Positions 33,712-42,825 are shown, numbered from the stretch's first letter. The stretch is DNA of 64,000 nt from Promicromonospora sukumoe 327MFSha3.1 (GCF_000385135.1 NZ_ARQM01000011.1:744001-808000), one strand, 5' to 3'. A program made the numbers and translations. Notes: generated by a model from the sequence alone, not told the origin.

Positions 33712-34934
33712 CCCTCCCGTCCGGGGCCGGTGGACGTACCCCCGGCGGCCGCGCCGCCGGCGGCCCCGGCGAGGTACCGCTCGAGCTCGTCCGCGGCCCG
33801 GGGCGCGCCGCCGGCCTCCTGCTGCGCGGCCCGCTGCACCGCGGCCGCCGCGCGGAAGCGGGGCTCGTCGAGCAGCCGCCGGGCCAGGGTGGACACGGTG
33901 TCGGCGGTCGCGTCCCCGGGGCCGAGCGTGAGGCCAGCGCCCAGCTCGACCACCCGCCGCGCCACGAGCGGCTGGTCGGCGCCCTGCGGCACCACGAGCG
34001 TGGGCACGCCGGCCAGCATCGCCTCGTTGACGCTGTTCATGCCGCCGTGGGTGACGAAGAGCGCGGCCTGCGCCAGCACCTGGAGCTGCGGCACCGACCG
34101 GCGGGCGAGCACGTTGCCCGGCAGCGTCCCCAGGTCGGCGGGGTCCGTCTGCCCCGTGGAGACCACCACGGTGCCGCCCAGCGGAGCCAGGGCGGTGGCG
34201 AACGTGCGCAGCAGCCGGGGGCCGCCGTCGAACACCGTGCCCAGCGACGCGTACAGCACGGGGCCGGTGAGCCGGTCGGCGGCGAACGCGTCGTCGGGCA
34301 GGCGGGAGCCCACGCTCGCCCCGACGAACCGGAAGGACGGGTCGAACAGGTCGGCGCCGGGCTGGAACGACCGGGAGGTGAAGACCAGGTTGAGCGGCTC
34401 GCGTGCGTCCATCAGATCGGTCACGGGCAGCCCGTCGGTCGCGTAGCGGCGCTGCAGCGCCCAGCGGGACCGCGCGTAGCGCCCGGCGATGGCGGGATGG
34501 GCCGCGGCGGCGGCCAGGAGGTCCCGGGACCGGCCGGGGCTGGGGACCTCCCGGTTGAACGCGAACGTCGTGAACGTCGCGGCCGCGGGCACCCCGAGCT
34601 CCCGCGCGGCGACGGCGCCCCACGGGCACGCCGCGCCGTGCACCACCAGGTCCGGCCGGTCGGCGCGGAGGTCCGTGAGCACGGCGGGCAGCAGGTCGAC
34701 GGCGGCGTGCGCGAGGCCCGCCATCATCGCGAGCGGGATCGGCGGGTCCGGCAGGGGCAGGTCGCCGCCGGGGTACAGGTGTACCCGGGCGCCCGCGGCC
34801 TCGATCTGCGCCGCGAACGCCGGGGTCGTGTGGTAGGTCACCGTGTGCCCGCGGCGGACCAGCTCGGCCACGACCGGTAGCGTCGGGTTGACGTAGCCGT
34901 GCATGCCGATGTTCAGGAACGCGACGGTGCTCAT
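33708..34934 (-). CDS. GT1-family (MGT-like) glycosyltransferase
   Basis: A 408-residue inverting GT-B enzyme of the UGT/macrolide glycosyltransferase type. It starts TVAFLNIGMHGYVNPTLPVVAELVRRGHTVTYHTT, where His12 takes the catalytic position, and contains VLYASLGTVFDG and the donor signature VTHGGMNSVNEAMLAGVPTLVVPQGADQPL. Such enzymes glycosylate small lipophilic acceptors (macrolides, sterols, lipids, carotenoids) rather than build polymers. Patatin and hydrolase partners favour a lipid acceptor. The ATG at 34932-34934 overlaps the patatin stop by four bases. Confidence 0.88.
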   Translation of the reverse strand: MSTVAFLNIGMHGYVNPTLPVVAELVRRGHTVTYHTTPAFAAQIEAAGARVHLYPGGDLPLPDPPIPLAMMAGLAHAAVDLLPAVLTDLRADRPDLVVHGAACPWGAVAARELGVPAAATFTTFAFNREVPSPGRSRDLLAAAAAHPAIAGRYARSRWALQRRYATDGLPVTDLMDAREPLNLVFTSRSFQPGADLFDPSFRFVGASVGSRLPDDAFAADRLTGPVLYASLGTVFDGGPRLLRTFATALAPLGGTVVVSTGQTDPADLGTLPGNVLARRSVPQLQVLAQAALFVTHGGMNSVNEAMLAGVPTLVVPQGADQPLVARRVVELGAGLTLGPGDATADTVSTLARRLLDEPRFRAAAAVQRAAQQEAGGAPRAADELERYLAGAAGGAAAGGTSTGPGREG

Positions 34935-35881
34935 CGCTGGTCTCCGGTCCGGGCCGCGGTGCGTTTCCCGGTCCGGGTTCCGGCCGCGGTGCCGGGCGCC
35001 GCCGCGACCGGCTCGCGCCGGTACAGGCCCGGGCCGGTGACGACCAGCTCGTCGAGGAACCGGCTCGCCGAGAGCAGCGCGGCGTCGATCAGCCGGCGGG
35101 AGTGGCTGAAGTCCCACAGCGCGGGCCAGGCCACCACGCCCGTGGGCAGCACCACGGTCGGGATCTCGCGCGACACCTCGCGCAGGTCGCGCTCGATCTG
35201 CTGGTGCATCATCAGCAGCCCGGCCCGCGCGGCGACGGCCTCGGCCCGCCGCGGCGGGGCGGTGGTGCGCAGCGGAAGGGCCTCGCGGCCCGTCACCACG
35301 ACCACCACGCTCGCGGCCCCGGCCTGCCGGGCGGCGAGCACCGGGACGTGCGCGACCGCGCCGCCGTCGACCAGGATCCGGCCGTCCCGCTCCACCGGGG
35401 GCAGGACGCCGGGGATGGCGGCGCTCGCGAGCAGGGCGGACTCCAGGTCGCCGTGGTCCAGCAGCACCGGCTCGCCGGTCACCAGGTCCGTCGCGACCGC
35501 GACGAAGGGGACCGGCAGGTCCTCGATCCGGGCCGGCAGGCCGGCCCGCCTGATCAGCCGGCGCAGGCCGGCGTCGGCGAACAGGCCGGCCCGGAAGGAC
35601 CGCAGGCCGAACGGGAAGACCTCCCGGCGCCGCAGCCCCGTCCAGGTCAGGGCCAGCGACCGCGCGGCGGTGCCGGGGTGCGCGGCGGCCACGGCCCCGT
35701 TGAACGCGCCCACGGACGTGCCCACGATCAGGTCCGGCACGAACCCGTGCTGCTCCAGCGCGTAGCCGACCCCGACCTGCGTGGCCCCGTACACCCCGCC
35801 CCCGCCGACCACCGCGGCGACGGGCCGGGGCAGCCCCCGCAGCCCCCTGGGCAGGCCGTTCGACCCACGTGCGAACCTCAT
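34931..35881 (-). CDS. Patatin-like phospholipase
   Basis: A 316-residue acyl hydrolase with the Ser-Asp dyad of patatins. AAVVGGGGVYGATQVGVGYALEQHG is the oxyanion loop, IVGTSVGAFNGAVAA holds Ser56 in G-x-S-x-G, and ILVDGGAVAHVPV holds Asp172 in DGG. No signal peptide is seen, so it probably acts on the inner face of the membrane. It is the first gene of a four-gene operon. The ATG has AAGGAGT seven bases upstream. It is divergent from pcrA, with 129 bases between the starts. Confidence 0.9.
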   Translation of the reverse strand: MRFARGSNGLPRGLRGLPRPVAAVVGGGGVYGATQVGVGYALEQHGFVPDLIVGTSVGAFNGAVAAAHPGTAARSLALTWTGLRRREVFPFGLRSFRAGLFADAGLRRLIRRAGLPARIEDLPVPFVAVATDLVTGEPVLLDHGDLESALLASAAIPGVLPPVERDGRILVDGGAVAHVPVLAARQAGAASVVVVVTGREALPLRTTAPPRRAEAVAARAGLLMMHQQIERDLREVSREIPTVVLPTGVVAWPALWDFSHSRRLIDAALLSASRFLDELVVTGPGLYRREPVAAAPGTAAGTRTGKRTAARTGDQR

Positions 35882-36010
35882 GGCGGCGACTCCTTGCTGA
35901 TCCGACGAACGGCACCGTCATCCACCCGACCGGACAGGGACCCGGTCTGTGACGGCGGATACCACTCCGGCCGTCGGCAGTGTCGGTGAGCCCGCCTAGG
36001 CTTAGGGGCG

Positions 36011-38737
36011 ATGACTTCCCTCTTCGACAGCCTCTCCCTGCCCGGCCTCGACCCAGCCCCGCCGGGTGACGAGGCGCGCCTGCCGCGCACCGCCCCGCGG
36101 TGGGACGACGGCGGGGGCGACGGCGACCCCGGCGAGGCCGCCGTGCCGGCGGAGCCGGAGTGGCTCGCGGGCCTGCCGCACGAGTCCGAGGCGCCGCGCG
36201 CCGGCGGGGCTTACGCGCACCTGGACCCGGACGAGCTGCTGGACGGGCTCAACCCCCAGCAGCGCGCCGCCGTCGTGCACGAGGGCGGGCAGCTGCTGAT
36301 CGTGGCGGGCGCCGGTTCGGGCAAGACGCGCGTGCTCACGCACCGCATCGCCTACCTCCTGGCCACGGGCCGGGCGCGGGCAGGCGAGATCCTCGCGATC
36401 ACGTTCACCAACAAGGCGGCGGCCGAGATGCGCGAGCGCGTCGAGGGCCTGGTGGGCCCCGCGGCGAACCGCATGTGGGTGTCCACGTTCCACTCGGCGT
36501 GCGTGCGGATCCTGCGCCGGGAGGCCACGACGCTCGGGCTGAGGTCCAGCTTCAGCATCTACGACGCCGCGGACAGCCAGCGCCTCATCACGCTGGTCAC
36601 GCGCGAGCTCAACCTGGACCCCAAGAAGTACCCGGCGCGCGGGCTGTCGAACAAGATCAGCGACCTGAAGAACGAGCTGGTCGACCCCGAGACCTACGCC
36701 CGGCAGGCCATGGCGTACGCGGAGCAGGAGGCGCAGACCGAGGCCGCCGCAGCGGCGTCGGGCGGCATCCGGCGGCCGTGGGGCGGGCAGTCGGCCGACG
36801 AGCGCAACACCGCCGTGCCCAAGTTCGACCAGGTGCTGGCCGACGTCTACACCCGCTACCAGGCACGCCTGGCCCAGGCGAACGCCCTGGACTTCGACGA
36901 CATCATCATGACCACGGTGAACCTGTTCCAGGCGTTCCCGAACGTCGCGGAGCACTACCGCCGCCGGTTCCGGCACATCATGGTGGACGAGTACCAGGAC
37001 ACCAACCACGCGCAGTACACCCTGGTCCGGGAGCTGGCGGGGGTGGGGGCGGACGACGACTCGGGTCTCGACCCGGCCGAGCTCACCGTCGTGGGCGACT
37101 CGGACCAGTCCATCTACGCGTTCCGCGGCGCCACGATCCGCAACATCCTGGAGTTCGAGAAGGACTACCCGGACGCCACGACGATCCTGCTGGAGCAGAA
37201 CTACCGCTCCACGCAGAACATCCTGAGCGCCGCCAACGCGGTGATCTCCCGCAACGCCGGCCGCACGCCCAAGCGCCTGTGGACCGACTCGGGGGCCGGG
37301 GCCAAGATCGTGGGCTACGTCGCGGACGACGAGCACCAGGAGGCGCGGTTCGTCGCCGACGAGATCGACAAGCTCGGCGACGGCGACAGCGTGCGCCCGG
37401 GCGACGTCGCGATCTTCTACCGCACCAACGCGCAGTCGCGTGCGCTGGAGGAGGTGCTGGTCCGCGTCGGCCTGCCCTACAAGGTGGTCGGCGGCACGCG
37501 CTTCTACGAGCGCCGCGAGGTCAAGGACGCCGTCGCCTACCTGCGCGCGCTGGCCAACGAGGACGACGACGTGAACCTGCGCCGCATCCTCAACGTGCCG
37601 AAGCGCGGGCTGGGGGACCGGGCGGAGTCGCTCGTGGCGTCGTTCGCCGAGCGGGAGCGCACGTCGTTCGGCGCAGCCCTGGAGCGCGCCGACGAGATCC
37701 CCGGCATGACCAACCGCTCGCTCAAGCCCCTGCTCGCCTTCCGCGACCTGATGCGCGAGCTGCGCGGCCTGGTCGACGACGGCGCTGCCCCCGCCGTGGT
37801 GCTCGGCGCCGTGCTCGACAAGACCGGCTACCTCGCGGAGCTGCGCGCCAGCGAGGACCCGCAGGACGAGGGCCGCGTCGAGAACCTGGCCGAGCTGCAC
37901 GCCGTCGCCGTCGACTTCGGCGAGACCGACCCCGAGGGCTCGCTCGCCGACTTCCTGGAACGGGTCTCGCTGGTCGCGGACAGCGACCAGATCCCCGACG
38001 AGGACGTCGCCGACGGCGCCGCGGAGGAGGCGCCCAAGGAGAACCAGGGCGTCGTCACGCTCATGACCCTGCACACCGCCAAGGGCCTGGAGTTCCCCGT
38101 CGTGTTCCTCACGGGCATGGAGGACGGCACGTTCCCCCACATGCGCTCGCTGCACGACGACACCGAGCTCGCCGAGGAGCGCCGGCTCGCCTACGTGGGC
38201 ATCACCCGCGCGCGAGAGCGGCTGTACATCACGCGGTCCTCGGTGCGGGCGGCCTTCGGCATGGCCAACGAGTTCCCGGAGAGCCGGTTCCTGCAGGAGG
38301 TCCCCGAGGAGCTGTGGGACTGGCGGCGGCGCGAGTCGTCGACGGCCGCGATCCGTTCGGGGCGCGGCGGCTGGAGCGGCGGGTACGGCTCGGGTGGTTA
38401 CGGTTCCGGCGGCCGCGGATCGGGTTCGGGCTCCGGGTCGAGCTGGTCCTCGGGCCGGTCGGGTCCGGTGCGCACCAGTACCACCACGTCGTCGTCGGGC
38501 GGTGGGCAGGCGAACCCGTTCTCCCCGCAGAAGAAGGCGGGCGCCAAGGGCGGGTTCGGCGGCCTCAACGTCCAGAAGGACATCCCGAGCCTGGAGATCG
38601 GCGACCGCGTCACCCACGACTCGTACGGGCTCGGCACGGTCGTGGACGTCGAGGCCAACGCCGTGGTCAAGATCGACTTCGGCACCAACGGCACGAAGCG
38701 CATCGCGCTGAAGTACACGGCGATCACGAAGCTCTGA
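36011..38737 (+). CDS. pcrA: ATP-dependent DNA helicase PcrA/UvrD
   Basis: A 908-residue superfamily 1A helicase that unwinds DNA 3' to 5' in repair and replication. The UvrD start LDGLNPQQRAAVVH leads into Walker A (IVAGAGSGKTRVLTHR, residues 97-112); HIMVDEYQDTN is motif II, VVGDSDQSIYAFRGA motif III, LEQNYRS motif IV, GVVTLMTLHTAKGLEFPVVF motif V and RRLAYVGITRARERL motif VI. About 70 variable residues precede the helicase core. A Gly/Ser-rich linker (about 775-830) leads to a C-terminal Tudor-like domain (GDRVTHDSYGLGTVVDVEANAVVKIDF) that in PcrA contacts RNA polymerase. TAGGCT lies eight bases before the ATG, so it is probably leaderless. Confidence 0.96.
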   Translation: MTSLFDSLSLPGLDPAPPGDEARLPRTAPRWDDGGGDGDPGEAAVPAEPEWLAGLPHESEAPRAGGAYAHLDPDELLDGLNPQQRAAVVHEGGQLLIVAGAGSGKTRVLTHRIAYLLATGRARAGEILAITFTNKAAAEMRERVEGLVGPAANRMWVSTFHSACVRILRREATTLGLRSSFSIYDAADSQRLITLVTRELNLDPKKYPARGLSNKISDLKNELVDPETYARQAMAYAEQEAQTEAAAAASGGIRRPWGGQSADERNTAVPKFDQVLADVYTRYQARLAQANALDFDDIIMTTVNLFQAFPNVAEHYRRRFRHIMVDEYQDTNHAQYTLVRELAGVGADDDSGLDPAELTVVGDSDQSIYAFRGATIRNILEFEKDYPDATTILLEQNYRSTQNILSAANAVISRNAGRTPKRLWTDSGAGAKIVGYVADDEHQEARFVADEIDKLGDGDSVRPGDVAIFYRTNAQSRALEEVLVRVGLPYKVVGGTRFYERREVKDAVAYLRALANEDDDVNLRRILNVPKRGLGDRAESLVASFAERERTSFGAALERADEIPGMTNRSLKPLLAFRDLMRELRGLVDDGAAPAVVLGAVLDKTGYLAELRASEDPQDEGRVENLAELHAVAVDFGETDPEGSLADFLERVSLVADSDQIPDEDVADGAAEEAPKENQGVVTLMTLHTAKGLEFPVVFLTGMEDGTFPHMRSLHDDTELAEERRLAYVGITRARERLYITRSSVRAAFGMANEFPESRFLQEVPEELWDWRRRESSTAAIRSGRGGWSGGYGSGGYGSGGRGSGSGSGSSWSSGRSGPVRTSTTTSSSGGGQANPFSPQKKAGAKGGFGGLNVQKDIPSLEIGDRVTHDSYGLGTVVDVEANAVVKIDFGTNGTKRIALKYTAITKL

Positions 38738-38754
38738 CGGGGAGGGGCGGTGGC

Positions 38755-38829
38755 CCTTCCCCTTCGAGGCCTAGGTTTCTTCGCTTTGACGAGGCTCAAA
38801 GCGAAGAAACTTAGGCCTCAAAGAGGGAT
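38755..38829. repeat. Inverted repeat, CCTAAGTTTCT family, copy 2
   Basis: Core arms 38766-38789 and 38796-38819 pair with one mismatch (CCTAGGTTTC against CTTAGG on the other side). The inner stem is TTCGCTTTGA/TCAAAGCGAA. Outer flanks CCCTTCCCCTTC and AAAGAGGGAT pair imperfectly. It starts 17 bases after the pcrA stop and could terminate pcrA. Confidence 0.85.
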
Positions 38830-38904
38830 GGCCCGACCCGACCCGACCCGACCCGACTCGGCCGACCCCGGCCGGGCTGGCCCGGTCGCGGACCATCCTC
38901 TTCT

Positions 38905-38962
38905 TCGAAGCCTAAGTTTCTTGTCTTTGGGGTGCCCGAAAGCCAAGAAACTTAGGCCTCGA
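38905..38962. repeat. Inverted repeat, CCTAAGTTTCT family, copy 3
   Basis: Arms TCGAAGCCTAAGTTTCTTG and its complement CAAGAAACTTAGGCCTCGA pair with one mismatch. The inner part has diverged (TCTTTGGGGTGCCCGAAAGC) and pairs less well than in copies 2 and 5. It is a shorter member of the family. Confidence 0.82.
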
Positions 38963-39073
38963 GAGAGATGGCTCGATCTCGTTCGCCTGGCCCGGCCCGC
39001 TCGACCCGGCCCGTCTCGACTAGCCCGTTCCGCTCCGGCGCATTGGTGGGGTGGGGCTTGGGTGGGTCTCTTC

Positions 39074-39133
39074 TTCGAGGCCTAAGTTTCTTCGCTTTGG
39101 GGTGGCTGAAAGAGGAGAAACTTAGGCCTCGAA
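39074..39133. repeat. Inverted repeat, CCTAAGTTTCT family, copy 4
   Basis: Arms TTCGAGGCCTAAGTTTCT and AGAAACTTAGGCCTCGAA pair perfectly over 18 bases; the middle has CGCTTTGGGG against TGAAAGAGG. Outer flanks extend with GAAGGGGAGG on the right. It lies about 120 bases before the -10 element of the acyltransferase gene. Confidence 0.85.
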
Positions 39134-39267
39134 GGGGAGGGGCGGTCTCCGGGGAACCTTCGTCGGGTCTGGTTCTGCCGCGAGTCGGCGGAACCGGGGC
39201 CGCGGGGCGGGCGGCGGTTTCACATTCCGGACTTTTTCGGTCTGCGGAGGTTCGGTACCGTCCGCCC

Positions 39268-41421
39268 ATGGTCCTGACCGACGACGCCTGGCCCGGTCTG
39301 GTCGCCGGGTCCGCCACGGCCGCAGCCCCGGCCACGGCCGCAGCCCCGGCCATGGCCGCAGCCCCGGCCATGGCCGCAGCCCCGGCCACGGCCCCGGCCC
39401 CGGCCACCGCCGCAGCCGCGGCACCGGCACTCGCTCCGGCAGCTGGTCCGACGACGACGGGCGACCCGACGGCGGCGGGCTCCCCGGCACCGGCCCGTGT
39501 CCCGACGGTGACGGGCGTCCTGACATCGCCGGCCCCGACGCCGACCGCGACTCCCGCGCCACCGGCCGGCCCCGGCCTCCGGATCCCGGGCCTGGACGGG
39601 CTGCGCGCCGTCGCGGTGCTCGCCGTCGTGGCGTTTCACCTGGCGCCCGCCTGGGTGCCGGGCGGGTTCCTGGGCGTGGACGTGTTCTTCGTGGTCAGCG
39701 GGTTCCTCATCACCACGCTGCTGCTGCGCGAGGTCGCGGGCACCAGCTGGATCCGGCTGACGCGGTTCTGGGTGCGCCGGGCGCGCCGGCTGCTGCCCGC
39801 CCTCGCCCTGGTGCTGGTCGCGAGCATCCCGGTGGCGCGGCTGGTCGAGCCGGACCTGACGGTCGGCATCGGGCGGCAGCTCCTGGGCGCGCTGACGTTC
39901 AGCACCAACTGGGTCGAGATCTCCGCGGGCAGCGACTACTTCGACGAGTCCCAGCCGGAGCTGCTGCGCATCCTGTGGTCGCTGGCGATCGAGGAGCAGT
40001 TCTACCTGGCGTGGCCGGTGCTGCTCGTCGTGCTGCTGATCGCGGTGCGCTCGGCGGCCTGGCGGGTGCGGCTCGTCGTGGCGGGCGCCCTCCTGTCGGC
40101 GGGCGCGATGGCGCTCCTGTTCATGCCGGCGTACGGCGAGGGCGTGGACCCGACGCGCGTCTACTACGGCACCGACACCCACGCGTTCGGCCTGCTCCTG
40201 GGCGCGGCCGTGACGCTGCGCTGGGCCAAGGCGGGGCCCGCGCTGCGGGGCGGGCGCGCCCGCCTGCTCCCGCCGCTCGCGCTCGCCGGCCTGGTCGTGC
40301 TGTTCCTGGTGCTGCGCGGCGACTCGCCGCTCACCTACCCGCTCGGGCTGCTGGCGGCGTCGCTGCTGGCCCTCGTGCTGGTGCTGGCGTGCGACGCGGC
40401 CCGTACCGAGCCCACCTGGTTCGTCACCGCGCTGGAGGCGCCGGCGCTGCGCTGGGTGGGGGAGCGGTCGTACGGGATCTACCTGTGGCACTGGCCGGTC
40501 GCCTGCATCGTCACCGCGGCCGTCGGGGCCCAGCCCGGCACCGTGTGGTGGGGCATCGGCACCGGCCTCACCGTGGCGCTGACGGTGGTGCTCGGGGCGG
40601 CGTCGTACCGGTGGGTCGAGATGCCGGTGCGGCGGCTCGGGTTCCGCGGCGCGGGCCGGGCGCTGCTCGCGGCGGTGCGCACCTCCGCCGTCGTGCCCAA
40701 GGGGGCGCTGGTGGTCGCGGTGCTCGCCCTGGTCGGCACCGGGGCGGCCGTCACGTCCGCCCCGGAGCGGACGGCGACCGAGCTCGCCATCGCCGCGGGC
40801 GTCCAGGCCGGCCGCGACGCCGCAGGCCCGCAGACCGCCACCGCCACGGCCGCCGCAGCCACCGACCGCCCCGGCGACGGCGACCACACCCCGACCTCCC
40901 GCACGGCCCCGGAGCGCCTGCCCTTCGGCACGCGGGACGGCGTCCAGGTCTCTGCCTTCGGCGACTCCGTGCTGGCAGCGGCCACGCCCGCGATCCTCGC
41001 GCGCTACCCGCGGGCCCAGGTGCAGGGCGTGGTCAGCACCGACTGGCTCGACGCCGAGCGCATGGTCAGGGTCGCGAAGCGCGAGGGCCGGCTTCGCGAG
41101 ACGGTCCTGCTCAACTTCGGCACCAACTCGGGCTTCCAGCTCGACGGCTCGGCCGACGCCGCCCGGCACGTGCTCGACCTGATCGGCCCGGACCGCCGCG
41201 TGGTGCTCGTCAACAGCGTGGGGATCAGCTACTGGGTGCCGGACGCCAACAAGACCCTCGACAAGATCGCCGCGGGCCGCGCGAACGTCGCGGTCGCCGA
41301 CTGGCACGCGCTCGTCGGCCGGCACCCCGGCCTGCTGCACGCCGACGCGACGCACCCGAACCTCGACGGCGTCGAGGCCTACACCGACCTGGTCGAGGAG
41401 TCGTTCGCGACCCTGGAGTAG
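39268..41421 (+). CDS. OafA-type acyltransferase 3 with C-terminal SGNH domain
   Basis: A 717-residue membrane protein that probably O-acetylates a cell-surface glycan. An N-terminal tail of about 105 residues is almost pure Ala/Pro/Thr. The acyltransferase-3 domain then opens with IPGLDGLRAVAVLAVVAFHL (catalytic-type histidine) and FLGVDVFFVVSGFLIT, has about ten helices, and includes ILWSLAIEEQFYLAWPVLL and YGIYLWHWPVACI. A linker leads to an SGNH hydrolase-like domain with FGDSVLAAA and, near the end, DATHPN (Asp and His of the triad). TACCGT (39256-39261) lies six bases before the ATG, which fixes this start over longer frames that cross the repeats. Confidence 0.9.
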   Translation: MVLTDDAWPGLVAGSATAAAPATAAAPAMAAAPAMAAAPATAPAPATAAAAAPALAPAAGPTTTGDPTAAGSPAPARVPTVTGVLTSPAPTPTATPAPPAGPGLRIPGLDGLRAVAVLAVVAFHLAPAWVPGGFLGVDVFFVVSGFLITTLLLREVAGTSWIRLTRFWVRRARRLLPALALVLVASIPVARLVEPDLTVGIGRQLLGALTFSTNWVEISAGSDYFDESQPELLRILWSLAIEEQFYLAWPVLLVVLLIAVRSAAWRVRLVVAGALLSAGAMALLFMPAYGEGVDPTRVYYGTDTHAFGLLLGAAVTLRWAKAGPALRGGRARLLPPLALAGLVVLFLVLRGDSPLTYPLGLLAASLLALVLVLACDAARTEPTWFVTALEAPALRWVGERSYGIYLWHWPVACIVTAAVGAQPGTVWWGIGTGLTVALTVVLGAASYRWVEMPVRRLGFRGAGRALLAAVRTSAVVPKGALVVAVLALVGTGAAVTSAPERTATELAIAAGVQAGRDAAGPQTATATAAAATDRPGDGDHTPTSRTAPERLPFGTRDGVQVSAFGDSVLAAATPAILARYPRAQVQGVVSTDWLDAERMVRVAKREGRLRETVLLNFGTNSGFQLDGSADAARHVLDLIGPDRRVVLVNSVGISYWVPDANKTLDKIAAGRANVAVADWHALVGRHPGLLHADATHPNLDGVEAYTDLVEESFATLE
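39313..39402 (+). repeat. 18-bp tandem repeat coding the Ala-rich tail
   Basis: About five copies of the 18-base unit GCCACGGCCGCAGCCCCG (ACG or ATG variants at the second codon) encode repeated ATAAAP/AMAAAP hexapeptides at the N-terminus of the acyltransferase. The pattern is prone to slippage and copy number may vary between strains. Confidence 0.8.
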
Positions 41422-41483
41422 CACAGCCCTCGGGATGACACGGCTTGGCGCACCCTGCCCGGTTTAGGCCACTATGTGTCGCC

Positions 41484-42800
41484 ATGAGGATCCTGGTCTC
41501 CGCGGGTCGCCTGTTCGTGGCGCACTGGCCCGCGCTCCTGACGCTCGGCCTGCTCGGCGTCGCCGTCCGCAACGGTGCGATGTGGGGTGCGGTCGAGCTG
41601 AGCCAGTGGAACTCGTTCGTGGCGCAGCTCCTGCTGATCCTGAGCCCGCTGGGCTACCTCGCGCCGGTCGTCGGCATGCTGTGGGTCTGCCGGAACAGCC
41701 TGCCGAGCCTGGGTGGCGCGGACCTCGGCCGCCGGGAGCGCGCCGCGCAGGCCGCGATCCCCGGCATGCTGCCCACGCGGCGCGCCCCGCTCATGCCGTC
41801 GGAGCGGCGCGAGCGGCGCCTCATCGACATCGCCCTGTCCGTGCTGGTGCCGTTCCTCGTCGTCTACGAGGTCGAGGGCCTCATGGACGCCGACCGGATG
41901 CGGTTCACCAACGAGGCCGCGGCCGACGAGCTGTTCAACGACACCTTCAGCACCCAGGGTGTCGACTTCGCCGCCCGCGTCGGCGTCTGGTCCGGCTGGA
42001 CGCTCATCGCCATCGTGACCGGCGCCTTCCTGCTGCGCTGGCTGCTCGGCCGCCTGGAGGGCAAGGTCCAGTTCCTCGGGATCGCGGTGCTCGGCGGCTG
42101 CCTCGAGATCTACTGGACCAGCCAGGTCGCCGGCCAGATCGAGACGATCGAGACGCTGCTGTGGAACACCGCGAGCGACCGTGAGCTCGTCGCGGCCGCC
42201 GTCGGCACCGTGGGCGCCGCGCAGGAGAGCGTGGGCGAGGCGGGGAACGACGCCGCGTCCTTCGCCGCCGACGGCTTCGTCACGGTCCTCGAGTCGCTCG
42301 ACGTCGTCCTGGTCGCGCCCCTGGCCTGGCTCGCCATCGGCGCCGTGGTGCTGGGGCACAAGCTGATGGAGCCGCCGTCGGACGAGCACCGCTGGCTCGA
42401 CCGCATGACCTGGCTCCCGGCCGGGCTCCGCTCGCTCCTGGAGTCGCTCACCGAGGACCTGCGCGCCCGCTTCTCCGCCCTGTGGAACGGCATGAAGATG
42501 ATCGTGCACGGCGGCCTCGGCCCCATGCTCGTCTTCTGCCTGGGCTACCTCGTGGTGATGCGGGCTCCCTACGCCATCGGCTGGCTGGTGCGCACCGTGA
42601 CGGGGCCGGTCGAGACCAACGCGTGGATCGCGTTCAGCCCCTTCGAGGCCGCCGCCGGCCTCGGTCTCGCCCTAGCGCTCGCCGCCGCGCTCATCGCGGC
42701 GACCGTCGAAGTGCTGGTCGAGCGGGGCCTCGCCGTCCGCGAGCTCGACGACGACGCGACGCCCGTGGCAGGCAACCGCGTCGTCGCGCGCCCCGCCTAG
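41484..42800 (+). CDS. Multi-helix membrane protein, unknown function
   Basis: A 438-residue protein with about seven to eight membrane helices (near residues 10-30, 40-65, 118-135, 170-190, 200-215, 275-295, 350-370 and 390-420), separated by polar loops rich in Arg and Glu. I do not recognise the family; conserved homologues are likely limited to actinobacteria, but this cannot be checked here. A CACTAT hexamer (41470-41475) lies eight bases before the ATG at 41484. It is convergent with the three-gene operon at 42826-44974, 25 bases apart. Confidence 0.8.
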   Translation: MRILVSAGRLFVAHWPALLTLGLLGVAVRNGAMWGAVELSQWNSFVAQLLLILSPLGYLAPVVGMLWVCRNSLPSLGGADLGRRERAAQAAIPGMLPTRRAPLMPSERRERRLIDIALSVLVPFLVVYEVEGLMDADRMRFTNEAAADELFNDTFSTQGVDFAARVGVWSGWTLIAIVTGAFLLRWLLGRLEGKVQFLGIAVLGGCLEIYWTSQVAGQIETIETLLWNTASDRELVAAAVGTVGAAQESVGEAGNDAASFAADGFVTVLESLDVVLVAPLAWLAIGAVVLGHKLMEPPSDEHRWLDRMTWLPAGLRSLLESLTEDLRARFSALWNGMKMIVHGGLGPMLVFCLGYLVVMRAPYAIGWLVRTVTGPVETNAWIAFSPFEAAAGLGLALALAAALIAATVEVLVERGLAVRELDDDATPVAGNRVVARPA

Positions 42801-42825
42801 GCGGGACGCCGGCGGGCAGCGCCCG

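Larger units (their letters stand above)
38738..39267. other. 530-bp gene-free region with three inverted repeats
   Basis: No credible gene lies between pcrA and the acyltransferase gene. The region holds three members of the CCTAAGTTTCT inverted-repeat family (listed separately), a short pentanucleotide run (CCGAC, five copies, 38832-38857) and, at 39256-39261, the TACCGT -10 element of the acyltransferase gene. Spacing between repeat centres is about 140 and 170 bases. Reading frames that cross it are produced by the palindromes and have no codon bias. Confidence 0.75.

Noticed and set aside
5442-35881. Exosortase or PEP-CTERM substrate in the polysaccharide locus
   Set aside because: No protein has the exosortase Cys/Arg/His membrane pattern, and no short C-terminal PEP-helix-basic tail was found. 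The membrane proteins here are better explained as Wzy-, Wzx- and Wzz-like.
38968-39267. Open frame upstream of the acyltransferase crossing the third inverted repeat
   Set aside because: It is a chance extension through palindromic DNA; the ATG at 39268 has the -10 element at the right distance.
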